A stretch of DNA of 64,000 nucleotides from Flavobacterium limnophilum (GCF_027111315.2 NZ_CP114289.2:4092001-4156000), one strand, 5' to 3'; shown: positions 15,767 through 24,304, numbered from the stretch's first letter. A program made the numbers and translations. Notes: a model not told the origin generated them from the letters alone.

Positions 15767-16966
15767 CTAATCCAACAACTTCTTACTTACACGACTACTT
15801 GCAATCAGCGAAGCAATGAAGCCAAGCGTGACAATGGTTGCCAGAACAATCAATACGTTTTCTAAAGAAAAAACTACGGGATAAGCCAGTGTTGGGGTAA
15901 TCATCACTAGTTCATAATGTTGCTGCAACAAGACGATTGCAATGCCTAAAGTTAAACCAATAATTCCGCCGAAGACACTTAATAATGTGCCTTGTAGCAG
16001 GAATATTTTGCGCAAATCCTTGATTTCTGTTCCTAGATTTAATAGCGTTTTCAGGTTTGCTTTTTTGTCCAGAATCATCATTATCAAAGCGCCAATCAGG
16101 TTGAAAAGAGCGATGACAATCACTAAAGTAAATATGAGATAAACGGCAAGATTCTCTGTGTTCAACATTTTATACAAGGACTCGTTGAGTTGCGCCCTGT
16201 TTTTTACCGTGATTTTATTGTTGAAAATGGTTTGGAGTTTGCTGATGATGGCATTTTCATCCGCATCTTTTTTTGTTTTGAGTTCAATTCCCGAAATTTG
16301 GTTGGTTTTGTATTCCAGTAATTCTTGGGCTAAACCTAAATCGGCAAATACATATTTAGAATCCAAGTCTTCGCTGATGGCATAAATACCGACAGGAATA
16401 AGAGTCATTTTATTAAAAGCCTCTTCTGGATTTTCGATGTTGCCTTTTCCTGGCTTTGGAGCCAAAACTTCCAAATAGTGATTGTAATCTAATAAACCCA
16501 TTGAAAATTGTTGGGCAATTCCATAACCAACAACTACTTGGTAGGTGTCTTTTTTTAGCCAATCGCCGTTGTAAATGGTTTTTTTAAGAGCATTAACTTT
16601 GTTAAAGTTTTCGTCTACGCCTTTCAAATAAGTAACTTCTTGCTTTCCATCAAAGGTAAATAAAACTCGTTCTTCCAATATTTTACTATAGGAAACAACA
16701 CCTTCAATTTGAATGATTTGGCTTTCTTGTGAAGGTGAAATAAAAAACGATTTCCCTAAAGTACTGCTGATTTTTAAATCAGGATCAATATTGTTGGAGA
16801 AGGAAAGACTAAAAACTTTCAATCCGCTAAAGACGGATAAAACCACGAACAAAGCCATCGCGCCAACAATGATTCCCATACTGGCGATGCGATTGATGAT
16901 ATTGATAGCGTTGTTTTTGCTGCTGCTAAAAATATATCGTTTGGCTATGTAAAGAGGGAAATTCAA
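15767..16966 (-). CDS. LolC/LolE-like ABC transporter permease (FtsX domain)
   Basis: A 399-residue inner-membrane protein with the MacB/FtsX layout: a TM near residues 25-50 (GIIVGAMALFVVLSVFSGLK), a periplasmic core domain, and three TMs at the C-terminus (LAVYLIFTLVIVIALFNLIGAL, then VFGGIIGLTLGIAIVLLQ and VLIVLATIVTLGFIASLIASS). In Lol systems such permeases release lipoproteins from the inner membrane. The ATPase gene is not nearby. It follows rbfA by 3 bases on the same strand, so the two are co-transcribed. Confidence 0.85.
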   Translation of the reverse strand: MNFPLYIAKRYIFSSSKNNAINIINRIASMGIIVGAMALFVVLSVFSGLKVFSLSFSNNIDPDLKISSTLGKSFFISPSQESQIIQIEGVVSYSKILEERVLFTFDGKQEVTYLKGVDENFNKVNALKKTIYNGDWLKKDTYQVVVGYGIAQQFSMGLLDYNHYLEVLAPKPGKGNIENPEEAFNKMTLIPVGIYAISEDLDSKYVFADLGLAQELLEYKTNQISGIELKTKKDADENAIISKLQTIFNNKITVKNRAQLNESLYKMLNTENLAVYLIFTLVIVIALFNLIGALIMMILDKKANLKTLLNLGTEIKDLRKIFLLQGTLLSVFGGIIGLTLGIAIVLLQQHYELVMITPTLAYPVVFSLENVLIVLATIVTLGFIASLIASSRVSKKLLD

Positions 16967-16969
16967 ATT

Positions 16970-17362
16970 TTATTGAAATCTACGTTTGTCTAAAAGATCA
17001 CGGTTTTCAATTGGATTTTCTTTATTTGACAAAGCGTTGTCAATTTTTTCGATATAATCTAATGAGTCATCTATAAAGAACACCAAATTGGGAACTTTTC
17101 GTAATTGCAAGCGCACTCTTTGCGATAAATCATGTTTGATTAATTTAGAATTAGCTTTTATTCCCACTAAAGTTTCCTGTGCTTTCTCTTGAGGGAATAT
17201 GCTTAAATGCACCGTTGCCACAGATAAATCTGTAGTTACGCTAACCTTGGATACTGAAATTATCAAATTGCTAACTCCATTTTTTCTCACTTCACCTTGC
17301 AGGATGTCTACCAAATCTTTTTGGATGACACCACCTATTTTTTTCTGTCTATTTGTTTCCAT
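16970..17362 (-). CDS. rbfA: 30S ribosome-binding factor A
   Basis: RbfA binds the 30S subunit during late maturation of 16S rRNA. The product METNRQKKIGGVIQKDL... is 130 residues, of the KH-like RbfA family, with VSNLIISVSKVSVTTDLSVATVHLSIF and LRKVPNLVFFIDDSLDY as the hallmark strands. A longer frame from 17392 would add MGLKKLYFCT, but that stretch overlaps the promoter; the ATG at 17362 lies 4 bases after the -7 box, so the transcript is probably leaderless. It leads an operon with the permease gene. Confidence 0.92.
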   Translation of the reverse strand: METNRQKKIGGVIQKDLVDILQGEVRKNGVSNLIISVSKVSVTTDLSVATVHLSIFPQEKAQETLVGIKANSKLIKHDLSQRVRLQLRKVPNLVFFIDDSLDYIEKIDNALSNKENPIENRDLLDKRRFQ

Positions 17363-17366
17363 TGTG

Positions 17367-17395
17367 CAAAAATACAATTTTTTTAAACCCACAAA
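17367..17395 (-). promoter_or_regulatory. Bacteroidota promoter of rbfA
   Basis: Minus strand: TTTG (17395-17392), 17-base spacer, TATTTTTG (17374-17367). The ATG begins 4 bases later, where the transcription start is expected. Confidence 0.65.
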
Positions 17396-17449
17396 GGTTC
17401 AAATCCACAAAGTTTAGTTCCTGTAAACAAATATATCTTATTTAAAGCT

Positions 17450-17527
17450 ATGTTGATAGCGATTTTGAAACCTTATTTTATTTACTTTTACATATTGTTT
17501 TGGGTATTTGGCTTCGCATTAAAATAG
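17450..17527 (+). CDS. Possible 25-residue membrane or leader peptide
   Basis: ATG 17450 to TAG 17525 encodes a very hydrophobic peptide (MLIAILKPYFIYFYILFW, then VFGFALK). It ends 7 bases before the ATG of the epimerase gene, a position suited to a leader peptide or small membrane protein. Conservation is unknown, so this may be a chance frame. Confidence 0.25.
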   Translation: MLIAILKPYFIYFYILFWVFGFALK

Positions 17528-17534
17528 GTGGATT

Positions 17535-17936
17535 ATGAAAAAAATTGAACATATAGGAATTGCGGTCATTGATTTGGAAGAGGCTTCAATTGTGTATGAA
17601 AAACTATTCGGCTCAGCAGCTTATAAACGCGAGGAAGTTGTCAATGAGGGTGTGAAAACTGCTTTTTTCAAGAATGGACCAAACAAAATAGAACTCCTTG
17701 AAGCTACAAATGCTGAAAGTCCTATTGCAAAATTCATTGCAAAAAAAGGAGAAGGGATTCATCATATTGCTTTTGAAGTTGATGACATTGTGTCTGAAAT
17801 TGCCCGGTTGAAAAAAGAAGGGTTTATAGTTTTGAATGAAACACCCAAAAAAGGGGCTGATAATAAGTTGGTCGTTTTTTTACACCCAAAAAGCACCAAC
17901 GGTGTTTTGATAGAATTGTGCCAAGAAATTTATTGA
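17535..17936 (+). CDS. mce: Methylmalonyl-CoA epimerase
   Basis: The enzyme interconverts (R)- and (S)-methylmalonyl-CoA in propionate and odd-chain or branched-chain catabolism, or in succinate-propionate routes. The 133-residue VOC-fold protein has the metal ligands in EHIGIAV (His), IELLEA (Glu), GEGIHHIAFEVDDI (His) and GVLIELCQ (Glu), arranged as in known epimerases. The mutase genes are not in the window. Single gene with a possible small upstream frame. Confidence 0.92.
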   Translation: MKKIEHIGIAVIDLEEASIVYEKLFGSAAYKREEVVNEGVKTAFFKNGPNKIELLEATNAESPIAKFIAKKGEGIHHIAFEVDDIVSEIARLKKEGFIVLNETPKKGADNKLVVFLHPKSTNGVLIELCQEIY

Positions 17937-18040
17937 TTCCTTTTCATAAATAGATATTGTCGAAGGAAACTAATAATCAGAGGATTCGGTTTTAAGTAAA
18001 TGCATTAATGCGGTTAAATGAAAATCTATTTCAAAAATAG

Positions 18041-18071
18041 TTGCAAAAAATATAAAATAGTAGTAGTTTTG
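18041..18071 (+). promoter_or_regulatory. Promoter of the CAU tRNA
   Basis: TTG 18041-18043, 20-base spacer, TAGTTTTG 18064-18071, 13 bases before the tRNA 5' end. Confidence 0.65.
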
Positions 18072-18084
18072 CAACCGCAATAAC

Positions 18085-18158
18085 GGTCCTATAGCTCATT
18101 CGGTTAGAGCAACTGACTCATAATCAGTAGGTGCTTGGTTCGATTCCAAGTGGGACCA
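18085..18158 (+). tRNA. tRNA with anticodon CAU (elongator Met, or Ile2)
   Basis: A 74-nt cloverleaf: acceptor GGTCCTA with TGGGACC (a G-T pair), D-arm GCTC/GAGC, anticodon arm ACTGA-CTCATAA-TCAGT, T-arm CTTGG-TTCGATT-CCAAG, discriminator A. The 3' CCA is not encoded. The CAU anticodon could be elongator tRNA-Met or lysidine-modified tRNA-Ile2; it is not the initiator since the G-C-rich anticodon stem is absent. Confidence 0.93.
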
Positions 18159-18161
18159 CTT

Positions 18162-18200
18162 AAAAAACCCTTCAGATTTATTGATTTGTAGGGTTTTTTT
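18162..18200 (+). terminator. Terminator after the CAU tRNA
   Basis: AAAAAACCC (18162-18170) and GGGTTTTTT (18191-18199) pair across a 20-base loop and end in a T-tract. Confidence 0.6.
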
Positions 18201-18260
18201 GTGACTTGCGTTAGCCAATGCGTTTTATCGATAAAAAATGCGTTTTAGTCGATAAAAAAA

Positions 18261-18290
18261 TTGTTTCCCAGTAAAATATAAATAACTTTG
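18261..18290 (+). promoter_or_regulatory. Promoter of the small PGLPID-tail protein
   Basis: TTG 18261-18263, 19-base spacer, TAACTTTG 18283-18290: a good match to the Bacteroidota promoter, about 70 bases upstream of ATG 18363. Confidence 0.65.
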
Positions 18291-18362
18291 TTACGTTATT
18301 GAGAGTTTTTTTGACTTTTAATTAAACAAAAACTCGCTATTTTGTTATTTCTTTCAATAAAA

Positions 18363-18584
18363 ATGAAAACTATTGTGTATAGGTTTTTTATTTTAAGTGT
18401 CACCCTTTTCGGAGTGATGTGTGCTTTTGCGTCACCATCTCCTCCAATGCCGGGAGCAAAAAAACTGCCGCCGCCACCGGGATTGCCTATTGACGAAAAT
18501 ATTTACATTTTGTTGATAATGGCAATACTGTTTGGAGTATATATAATTTTTAGATTTCAATCAAAAACAAAGGCTCCGAGGTAG
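18363..18584 (+). CDS. Small membrane-anchored protein with PGLPID C-terminal tail
   Basis: A 73-residue protein: signal peptide (MKTIVYRFFILSVTLFGVM), Pro-rich linker with PPPPGLPID, then one TM helix (IYILLIMAILFGVYIIF) and a basic tail. This layout recalls the PID-CTERM sorting tail described in Flavobacteria, where a short Pro-Gly-x-Pro-Ile-Asp motif precedes a TM helix; that link is my recollection and needs checking. Start ATG 18363 is preferred over a TTG seven codons earlier. Its stop codon lies in the loop of the terminator. Confidence 0.65.
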   Translation: MKTIVYRFFILSVTLFGVMCAFASPSPPMPGAKKLPPPPGLPIDENIYILLIMAILFGVYIIFRFQSKTKAPR

Positions 18585-18604
18585 AAATCGGAGCCTTTGT
18601 TTTT
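18568..18604. terminator. Bidirectional terminator containing a stop codon
   Basis: CAAAGGCTCCGA (18568-18579) pairs perfectly with TCGGAGCCTTTG (18588-18599), followed by T. The TAG of the small protein (18582-18584) is in the loop. It also serves ribE on the other strand. Confidence 0.9.
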
Positions 18605-18619
18605 AATTAGAATTGTTTT

Positions 18620-19207
18620 CTATTTATTGGCATACAATTTGGAAACATATTTGCCAATCACGTCAAATTCAAGATTTACTTTTGTTCCTTCTTTGAAGTT
18701 TTTAAAATTAGTGTGCTCAAAAGTATACGGAATGATGGCAACGCTAAATGTGTTTTTACCCGAATCAACCACGGTCAAACTCACGCCGTTTACGGTAATC
18801 GATCCTTTTTCGATGGTTATGTTTTGGAGCGATTCGTCATATTCGAAAGTATAATACCAACTTCCATTGGTTTCTTTTGCAACAATGCAATTTCCTATTT
18901 GATCGACGTGTCCTTGAACGATGTGACCGTCTAGCCTGTCTCCAAGTTTCATTGCTCTTTCAAGATTTACGAGGTCTCCAGTTTGCCAATGCGAAATATT
19001 TGTCTTTTTGATGGTTTCTCCAATGGCGGTTACCGTATAAAGATTTTTGTGAATGGCTACCACGGTCATGCAAATCCCGTTATGGGCAACACTTTGGTCT
19101 ATTTGAAGTTCATCGGTAATGGAGGAAGCTATTGTGATATGGACGTTGTCTTTGTCTTTTTTGATTTCTTGGACTGTGCCAAGGGTTTCTATGATTCCTG
19201 TAAACAT
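18620..19207 (-). CDS. ribE: Riboflavin synthase, alpha chain
   Basis: The enzyme dismutates two 6,7-dimethyl-8-ribityllumazine molecules to riboflavin. The 195-residue protein begins MFTGIIETLG, the conserved N-terminus, and has the two tandem lumazine-binding barrels: NGICMTVVAI in the first and VNGVSLTVVD in the second, each followed by FSVAIIPYT-like strands; the GHIVQGHVD inter-domain segment is present. Other rib genes are not nearby and no FMN riboswitch is seen. Confidence 0.95.
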   Translation of the reverse strand: MFTGIIETLGTVQEIKKDKDNVHITIASSITDELQIDQSVAHNGICMTVVAIHKNLYTVTAIGETIKKTNISHWQTGDLVNLERAMKLGDRLDGHIVQGHVDQIGNCIVAKETNGSWYYTFEYDESLQNITIEKGSITVNGVSLTVVDSGKNTFSVAIIPYTFEHTNFKNFKEGTKVNLEFDVIGKYVSKLYANK

Positions 19208-19224
19208 TTCTTATTTTATTTTAC

Positions 19225-19232
19225 TAAATTTG
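19225..19232 (+). promoter_or_regulatory. -7 element for pdxA
   Basis: TAAATTTG, 32 bases before the pdxA ATG. No clear -33 box. Confidence 0.4.
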
Positions 19233-19264
19233 CACTTCAAAATTAGCAATAAATAAGTGATGTC

Positions 19265-20308
19265 ATGGTAAAAAAAGCAGAAAATATAATCGTCGGAATT
19301 TCAATAGGAGATTTAAACGGTATTGGAAGCGAAGTTATTCTAAAAACATTTGAAGATTCTCGAATGTTGGAATTATGTACACCGGTTATTTTTGCCAATG
19401 TAAAAATTCTTTCGTTTGTAAAAAAGAGCTTCGAATCCACGTCGATGCTTCAAGGAATTGATAGATTGGATCAAATAGTTTTGGGCAAAATCAACGTTTT
19501 GAATGTTTGGCAAGAAGGTGTGGAAATCAATTTTGGCGTAAACGACGAAAAAGTTGGAAAATATGCCGTAAAATCATTTATTGCGGCAACAAAAGCTTTG
19601 AAAGAAGGGCTTATAGATGTATTGGTAACTGCTCCAATAAACAAGTACAACATTCAATCGGAATCTTTTAAATTTCCAGGGCATACTGATTATTTGGATC
19701 AAGAGTTGGAAGGAAATGCCTTGATGTTGATGGTTCAAGATAATTTGAGGGTAGGGTTGTTGACGGATCATATTCCTTTAAACGAGGTTGCGTCACATCT
19801 TACGGAAGAATTGATCGTTAAAAAAATAGAAACAATAAAACAAACATTGATACAGGATTTTAGCGTCAACAAACCGAAAATTGCAGTTTTGGGGTTGAAT
19901 CCGCATTGTGGAGATGGTGGAGTTATTGGCAAAGAAGAAGATGTGATTTTAAAGCCAACGTTGAAGAAAATATTCGAAAAAGGTACATTGGTATTTGGGC
20001 CTTTTGCTGCCGATGGTTTTTTTGGAAGCAATCAGTACGAAAAATATGATGCTATTATTGCAACTTATCATGATCAAGGATTGATCCCTTTCAAAACGTT
20101 GTCGTTTGGCAAAGGAGTGAATTATACGGCAGGTTTAAATAGAATAAGAACTTCGCCAGATCACGGTACTGCTTATGACATAGCAGGGAAGGGTATTGCC
20201 GATTATAATTCGTTCAAAGAGGCTGTTTATCTTGCCATTGATGTCTATCATTCGAGAAATCAATATGCAGAAATCAGCCAGAAACCCCTAAAAACAAAAG
20301 AAAAATAG
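19265..20308 (+). CDS. pdxA: 4-hydroxythreonine-4-phosphate dehydrogenase
   Basis: PdxA oxidises 4-phosphohydroxy-L-threonine in DXP-dependent pyridoxal phosphate synthesis. The 347-residue protein has N-terminal GISIGDLNGIGSEVI, substrate/metal ligands in FPGHTDYL and LLTDHIPL, the GLNPHCGDGG motif, and C-terminal YDAIIATYHDQGLIPFK and RTSPDHGTAYDIAG. Divergent from ribE. Full length and well conserved. Confidence 0.95.
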   Translation: MVKKAENIIVGISIGDLNGIGSEVILKTFEDSRMLELCTPVIFANVKILSFVKKSFESTSMLQGIDRLDQIVLGKINVLNVWQEGVEINFGVNDEKVGKYAVKSFIAATKALKEGLIDVLVTAPINKYNIQSESFKFPGHTDYLDQELEGNALMLMVQDNLRVGLLTDHIPLNEVASHLTEELIVKKIETIKQTLIQDFSVNKPKIAVLGLNPHCGDGGVIGKEEDVILKPTLKKIFEKGTLVFGPFAADGFFGSNQYEKYDAIIATYHDQGLIPFKTLSFGKGVNYTAGLNRIRTSPDHGTAYDIAGKGIADYNSFKEAVYLAIDVYHSRNQYAEISQKPLKTKEK

Positions 20309-20357
20309 ATATAAACAAAAAAAGGCAAATAAGATTATTAGGTTTACAATAATTTTA

Positions 20358-20365
20358 TATCTTTG
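20358..20365 (+). promoter_or_regulatory. -7 element for the DUF177-rpmF operon
   Basis: TATCTTTG ends 33 bases before ATG 20399. An upstream TTG at 20363 lies inside this box and so cannot be the translation start. Confidence 0.55.
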
Positions 20366-20398
20366 CACTCCCGAAGTTTAGGGCAAATTGTTGTTGAA

Positions 20399-20950
20399 AT
20401 GAACAAGATAAAAGAATTTTTAATTCCTTTTATAGGATTAAAGCTAGGAAAACATCATTTTGAATACCAAATAAGTAATGCGTTCTTTGAAATCTTTGAT
20501 TATCACGAGTTTAATAATTCGAATATCAAAGTAAATGTAGTTTTAGAGAAAAAAAGCACGATGTTGGAGTTGGCTTTCAAGCACAAAGGAACGGTTAATG
20601 TTCCTTGCGATATGACAAATGAAGAATTTGATTTGCCGATAAAAGGCAATATGAAATTGATTGTTCGTTTTGGTGAAGCATTCAATAATGACAACGAAGA
20701 GTTGCTTATTTTGCCACATGGAGAATATCAAGTAGATATTGCGCAATATATATATGAAATGATTGTGCTTTCGGTTCCTCTAAGACGAATTCATCCAGGA
20801 GTCAAAGACGGAAGTTTAAATACGGAAGCCTTGACAAAACTGAAAGAATTAACAGTAAAAGAACTGAAAAAGGAGAGTAAAGAAGAACAAAAAGAAGAAA
20901 ATATTGACCCTCGTTGGGACAAATTAAAGCAACTATTAACGGATAAATAA
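20399..20950 (+). CDS. DUF177 (YceD) family protein
   Basis: A 183-residue protein beginning MNKIKEFLIPFIGLKLGKHHFEY. The conserved pocket NVPCDMTNEEFDLPI and the tail segment VLSVPLRRIHP are those of YceD/DUF177, which across bacteria lies directly before rpmF; in chloroplasts and bacteria the family is linked to 23S rRNA accumulation. The C-terminus is a charged Lys/Glu helix ending in DPRWDKLKQLL. It lies 9 bases upstream of rpmF. ATG 20399 is chosen because longer frames run into the promoter. Confidence 0.9.
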   Translation: MNKIKEFLIPFIGLKLGKHHFEYQISNAFFEIFDYHEFNNSNIKVNVVLEKKSTMLELAFKHKGTVNVPCDMTNEEFDLPIKGNMKLIVRFGEAFNNDNEELLILPHGEYQVDIAQYIYEMIVLSVPLRRIHPGVKDGSLNTEALTKLKELTVKELKKESKEEQKEENIDPRWDKLKQLLTDK

Positions 20951-20959
20951 TATAGTAAA

Positions 20960-21154
20960 ATGGCGCATCCTAAGAGAAAAATCTCGAAAACAAGAAGAGA
21001 TAAAAGAAGAACACATTATAAAGCTACCGTAGCGCAAATCGCTACTTGCCCAATCACTGGTGAAGCACACTTATACCACAGAGCTTACTGGCATGAAGGT
21101 AAAATGTATTACAGAGGGCAAGTTGTTATAGATAAATCTGTAGCGGTTGCTTAA
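20960..21154 (+). CDS. rpmF: 50S ribosomal protein L32
   Basis: A 64-residue basic protein with [20 protein letters not shown], the diagnostic L32 start, and [17 protein letters not shown]. The zinc-ribbon cysteines found in some L32 versions are reduced to one Cys here, as in the C-minus type. It follows the DUF177 gene and ends before a strong terminator, separate from fabH. Confidence 0.97.
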   Translation: MAHPKRKISKTRRDKRRTHYKATVAQIATCPITGEAHLYHRAYWHEGKMYYRGQVVIDKSVAVA

Positions 21155-21176
21155 TATGTTTTTGTAAATGATATTT

Positions 21177-21203
21177 AAACTCTCACAATGTGAGAGTTTT
21201 TTT
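21177..21203 (+). terminator. Terminator after rpmF
   Basis: AAACTCTCAC (21177-21186) and GTGAGAGTTT (21190-21199), loop AAT, then TTTT. Confidence 0.92.
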
Positions 21204-21326
21204 GTTGTTTATAATTTTCGTTAAATAAGAGCAATTAAAACGATAGGGATTAGATTTTTTTTGTAATTTTCGAGTCCTTTAGAAATTTTTCAAATGGCAG
21301 CATTTGGTAAGAAATAACAGAGTATA

Positions 21327-22325
21327 ATGAATAATATCACAGCCGCAATCACAGCTGTTGGAGCTTATGTTCCAGACTACGTGCTTACAAACAAGATTCT
21401 CGAAACATTGGTTGACACAAATGATGAGTGGATTACCTCGCGCACGGGAATAAAAGAGAGAAGAATTCTAAAAGACGATACTAAAGGAACTTCATTTTTG
21501 GCTATAAAAGCAGCTCAAGATTTAATAGCCAAAGCTAATATCGATCCCCTAGAGATTGATATGGTTATATTGGCAACTGCAACTCCGGATATGCTTGTAG
21601 CTTCAACGGGAGTACATGTGGCTACAGAAATTGGTGCTACAAATGCTTTTGCCTATGATTTACAGGCGGCTTGTTCAAGTTTTTTATTCGGAATGTCCAC
21701 TGCTGCTGCATATATTCAATCCGGAAGATATAAAAAAGTATTGTTAATTGGTGCTGATAAAATGTCATCCATTGTAGATTATACGGATCGTACAACTTGT
21801 ATTATTTTTGGTGATGGAGCTGGTGCAGTATTGTTTGAGCCCAATTATGAAGGATTAGGTTTACAGGATGAATACTTAAGAGGTGATAGCATTGGACGTG
21901 ATTTTCTTAAAATTGATGCTGGTGGTTCATTGAATCCTGCAACAATTAAAACTGTTGAAGAAGGAAGGCATAATATCAAGCAAGATGGAAAAACTGTTTT
22001 TAAATATGCAGTGACCAATATGGCCGATGCGAGTGAAAAGATTTTGGAAAGAAATAATTTGACCAATGCAGACGTAGATTGGTTGGTTCCTCATCAAGCA
22101 AACAAGCGTATCATTGATGCCACGGCAAGCCGAATGAATTTGGAAGATTCAAAAGTGTTGATGAACATAGAAAAATACGGAAATACAACATCGGCAACTT
22201 TGCCATTAGTGCTTAACGATTTTGAAAGCCTATTCAAAAAAGGAGATACCATTATTTTGGCAGCTTTTGGAGGCGGATTTACTTGGGGATCTGTTTACCT
22301 AAAATGGGCATACGATAAAAAATAA
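21327..22325 (+). CDS. fabH: Beta-ketoacyl-ACP synthase III
   Basis: FabH starts fatty-acid synthesis by condensing an acyl-CoA with malonyl-ACP. The 332-residue thiolase-fold protein has the active-site Cys in DLQAACSSFLFGM, His in WLVPHQANKRI and Asn in IEKYGNTTSATLPL. NDEWITSRTGIKERRI is the typical N-terminal motif. Followed 25 bases later by accB and then accC, it forms a fatty-acid initiation operon, the usual Bacteroidota order. Confidence 0.96.
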   Translation: MNNITAAITAVGAYVPDYVLTNKILETLVDTNDEWITSRTGIKERRILKDDTKGTSFLAIKAAQDLIAKANIDPLEIDMVILATATPDMLVASTGVHVATEIGATNAFAYDLQAACSSFLFGMSTAAAYIQSGRYKKVLLIGADKMSSIVDYTDRTTCIIFGDGAGAVLFEPNYEGLGLQDEYLRGDSIGRDFLKIDAGGSLNPATIKTVEEGRHNIKQDGKTVFKYAVTNMADASEKILERNNLTNADVDWLVPHQANKRIIDATASRMNLEDSKVLMNIEKYGNTTSATLPLVLNDFESLFKKGDTIILAAFGGGFTWGSVYLKWAYDKK

Positions 22326-22350
22326 ATTTAAACTAAAAACACAAATAATC

Positions 22351-22827
22351 ATGGATTTAAAAGAAATTCAAAATCTAATCAAATTTGTAGCAAACTCAGG
22401 AGTTGCTGAAGTTAAATTAGAGATGGACGATGTTAAAATCACCATTAGAACAACCTTGGAAGGAAACGTGTCTGAAGCTACTTATATTCAACAAATTCCA
22501 GCTCAACCAGCTCTTCAACCAGTATTGGCCCAACAAATTGCTCCAGTGGCTCCAACTCCGGCTGCGCCAGCGGTAGAGAATTCTAATTACATCACTATTA
22601 AATCTCCAATTATTGGAACTTTCTATAGAAAACCATCTCCAGACAAACCCATGTTTGTTGAAGTAGGTAGCACAATTGCCAAAGGAGACGTGCTTTGTGT
22701 AATCGAGGCAATGAAATTATTTAACGAAATCGAATCTGAAGTATCCGGTAAAATCGTTAAAATATTGGTGGACGACATGTCGCCAGTAGAATATGACCAA
22801 CCATTATTTTTAGTAGATCCGTCATAA
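22351..22827 (+). CDS. accB: Biotin carboxyl carrier protein of acetyl-CoA carboxylase
   Basis: A 158-residue carrier: an N-terminal dimerisation segment (MDLKEIQNLIKFV), an Ala/Pro/Gln-rich swinging linker (about 45-80), and a C-terminal biotinyl domain with the biotin Lys in VIEAMKLFNEIES. It moves carboxyl groups between AccC and the carboxyltransferase. Co-transcribed with fabH; a 109-base repeat-rich spacer separates it from accC. Confidence 0.96.
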   Translation: MDLKEIQNLIKFVANSGVAEVKLEMDDVKITIRTTLEGNVSEATYIQQIPAQPALQPVLAQQIAPVAPTPAAPAVENSNYITIKSPIIGTFYRKPSPDKPMFVEVGSTIAKGDVLCVIEAMKLFNEIESEVSGKIVKILVDDMSPVEYDQPLFLVDPS

Positions 22828-22936
22828 ATTTAAGATTTTAGATTACAGATTTTAGATTGCAGATTTGAACCTTAGATTCCAATCAATTGCATTCTTGACT
22901 TCTAACTTCTAACTTCTAACTTCTAACTTTTAAAAG
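22828..22936. repeat. Repeat-rich spacer between accB and accC
   Basis: TTTTAGATTxCAGA-type repeats (about 22834-22866) are followed by four perfect CTTCTAA heptamers (22899-22926) and one imperfect copy, ending directly before the accC start. Such simple repeats change length by slippage. No promoter is obvious here. Confidence 0.8.
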
Positions 22937-24283
22937 ATGTTTAAAAAAATACTAATAGCCAATAGAGGAGAAATTGCCCTTCGCATCATTAGAACATGCA
23001 AAGAAATGGGTATCAAGACGGTAGCTGTTTATTCTACTGCCGATGCCGAAAGTTTGCACGTGAAGTTTGCGGATGAAGCAGTTTGCATTGGGCCGCCTCC
23101 AAGCAACTTGTCCTATTTGAAAATGTCAAATATCATTGCCGCTGCCGAAATCACCAATGCAGATGCAATACATCCAGGATATGGATTTCTTTCCGAAAAT
23201 TCAAAATTTTCAAAAATATGTCAAGAACATAGAATCAAATTCATCGGGGCATCTCCAGAAATGATTGATAGAATGGGAGACAAAGCTTCAGCAAAAGCTA
23301 CAATGAAAGCCGCTGGAGTTCCATGTGTTCCGGGTTCTGACGGATTGTTGGAATCTTTTGAACAAACCCAAAAACTGGCCAAAGAAATGGGCTATCCAGT
23401 AATGCTGAAAGCAACTGCCGGTGGTGGTGGAAAAGGAATGCGTGCCGTTTGGAAAGAAGAAGAATTGCTAAAAGCATGGGAAGGTGCACGTCAAGAATCG
23501 GCGGCAGCTTTCGGAAATGACGGGATGTATTTGGAGAAACTTATTGAAGAACCAAGACATATTGAAATTCAAATCGTGGGAGATTCTTACGGTAAAGCAT
23601 GTCACCTTTCTGAAAGAGATTGTTCCGTGCAACGTCGTCATCAAAAATTGACCGAGGAAACTCCTTCGCCATTCATGACGGACGAATTGCGTAAAAAAAT
23701 GGGATTGGCGGCCGTGAAAGCTGCCGAATATATCAAGTATGAAGGTGCAGGAACGGTAGAATTTTTGGTAGACAAACACCGTAATTTCTACTTTATGGAA
23801 ATGAATACCCGTATTCAAGTAGAACACCCAATTACCGAGCAAGTTATTGATTACGATTTAATTCGCGAGCAAATTATGGTTGCTGCCGGAATTCCAATTT
23901 CGGGCAAGAATTATTTGCCACAATTGCACGCCATCGAATGCCGTATCAATGCCGAAGATCCTTACAATGATTTTAGACCTTCACCGGGAAAAATCACGAC
24001 GCTTCATATGCCGGGTGGTCACGGAGTTCGATTGGATACTCACGTTTACTCAGGTTACACGATTCCGCCAAATTACGATTCGATGATTGCCAAATTGATT
24101 ACGACAGCACAAACACGTGAAGAAGCCATCAGCAAAATGAGAAGAGCTTTGGATGAATTCGTGATTGAAGGAATCAAGACAACCATTCCTTTCCACAGAC
24201 AGTTGATGGATGATCCGCGTTACATCGCCGGAGATTACACCACGGCTTTTATGGATACTTTTAAAATGAATGATCCAGAATAA
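22937..24283 (+). CDS. accC: Biotin carboxylase of acetyl-CoA carboxylase
   Basis: AccC carboxylates biotin on AccB using ATP and bicarbonate. The 448-residue ATP-grasp protein starts [20 protein letters not shown], has the ATP loop [35 protein letters not shown], and catalytic [16 protein letters not shown]. Complete. Transcript ends at a strong terminator shared with the convergent peptidase gene. Confidence 0.97.
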   Translation: MFKKILIANRGEIALRIIRTCKEMGIKTVAVYSTADAESLHVKFADEAVCIGPPPSNLSYLKMSNIIAAAEITNADAIHPGYGFLSENSKFSKICQEHRIKFIGASPEMIDRMGDKASAKATMKAAGVPCVPGSDGLLESFEQTQKLAKEMGYPVMLKATAGGGGKGMRAVWKEEELLKAWEGARQESAAAFGNDGMYLEKLIEEPRHIEIQIVGDSYGKACHLSERDCSVQRRHQKLTEETPSPFMTDELRKKMGLAAVKAAEYIKYEGAGTVEFLVDKHRNFYFMEMNTRIQVEHPITEQVIDYDLIREQIMVAAGIPISGKNYLPQLHAIECRINAEDPYNDFRPSPGKITTLHMPGGHGVRLDTHVYSGYTIPPNYDSMIAKLITTAQTREEAISKMRRALDEFVIEGIKTTIPFHRQLMDDPRYIAGDYTTAFMDTFKMNDPE

Positions 24284-24304
24284 AAACTAGATTTTATTTA
24301 TATA

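Noticed and set aside
20363..20398. Longer start for the DUF177 protein (TTG 20363)
   Set aside because: The TTG lies inside the TATCTTTG promoter box; ATG 20399 gives the conserved N-terminus.
22899..22933. Heptamer repeats as a CRISPR or origin iteron array
   Set aside because: Seven-base units without spacers and no dnaA boxes or rep gene nearby; a simple-sequence tract is enough.
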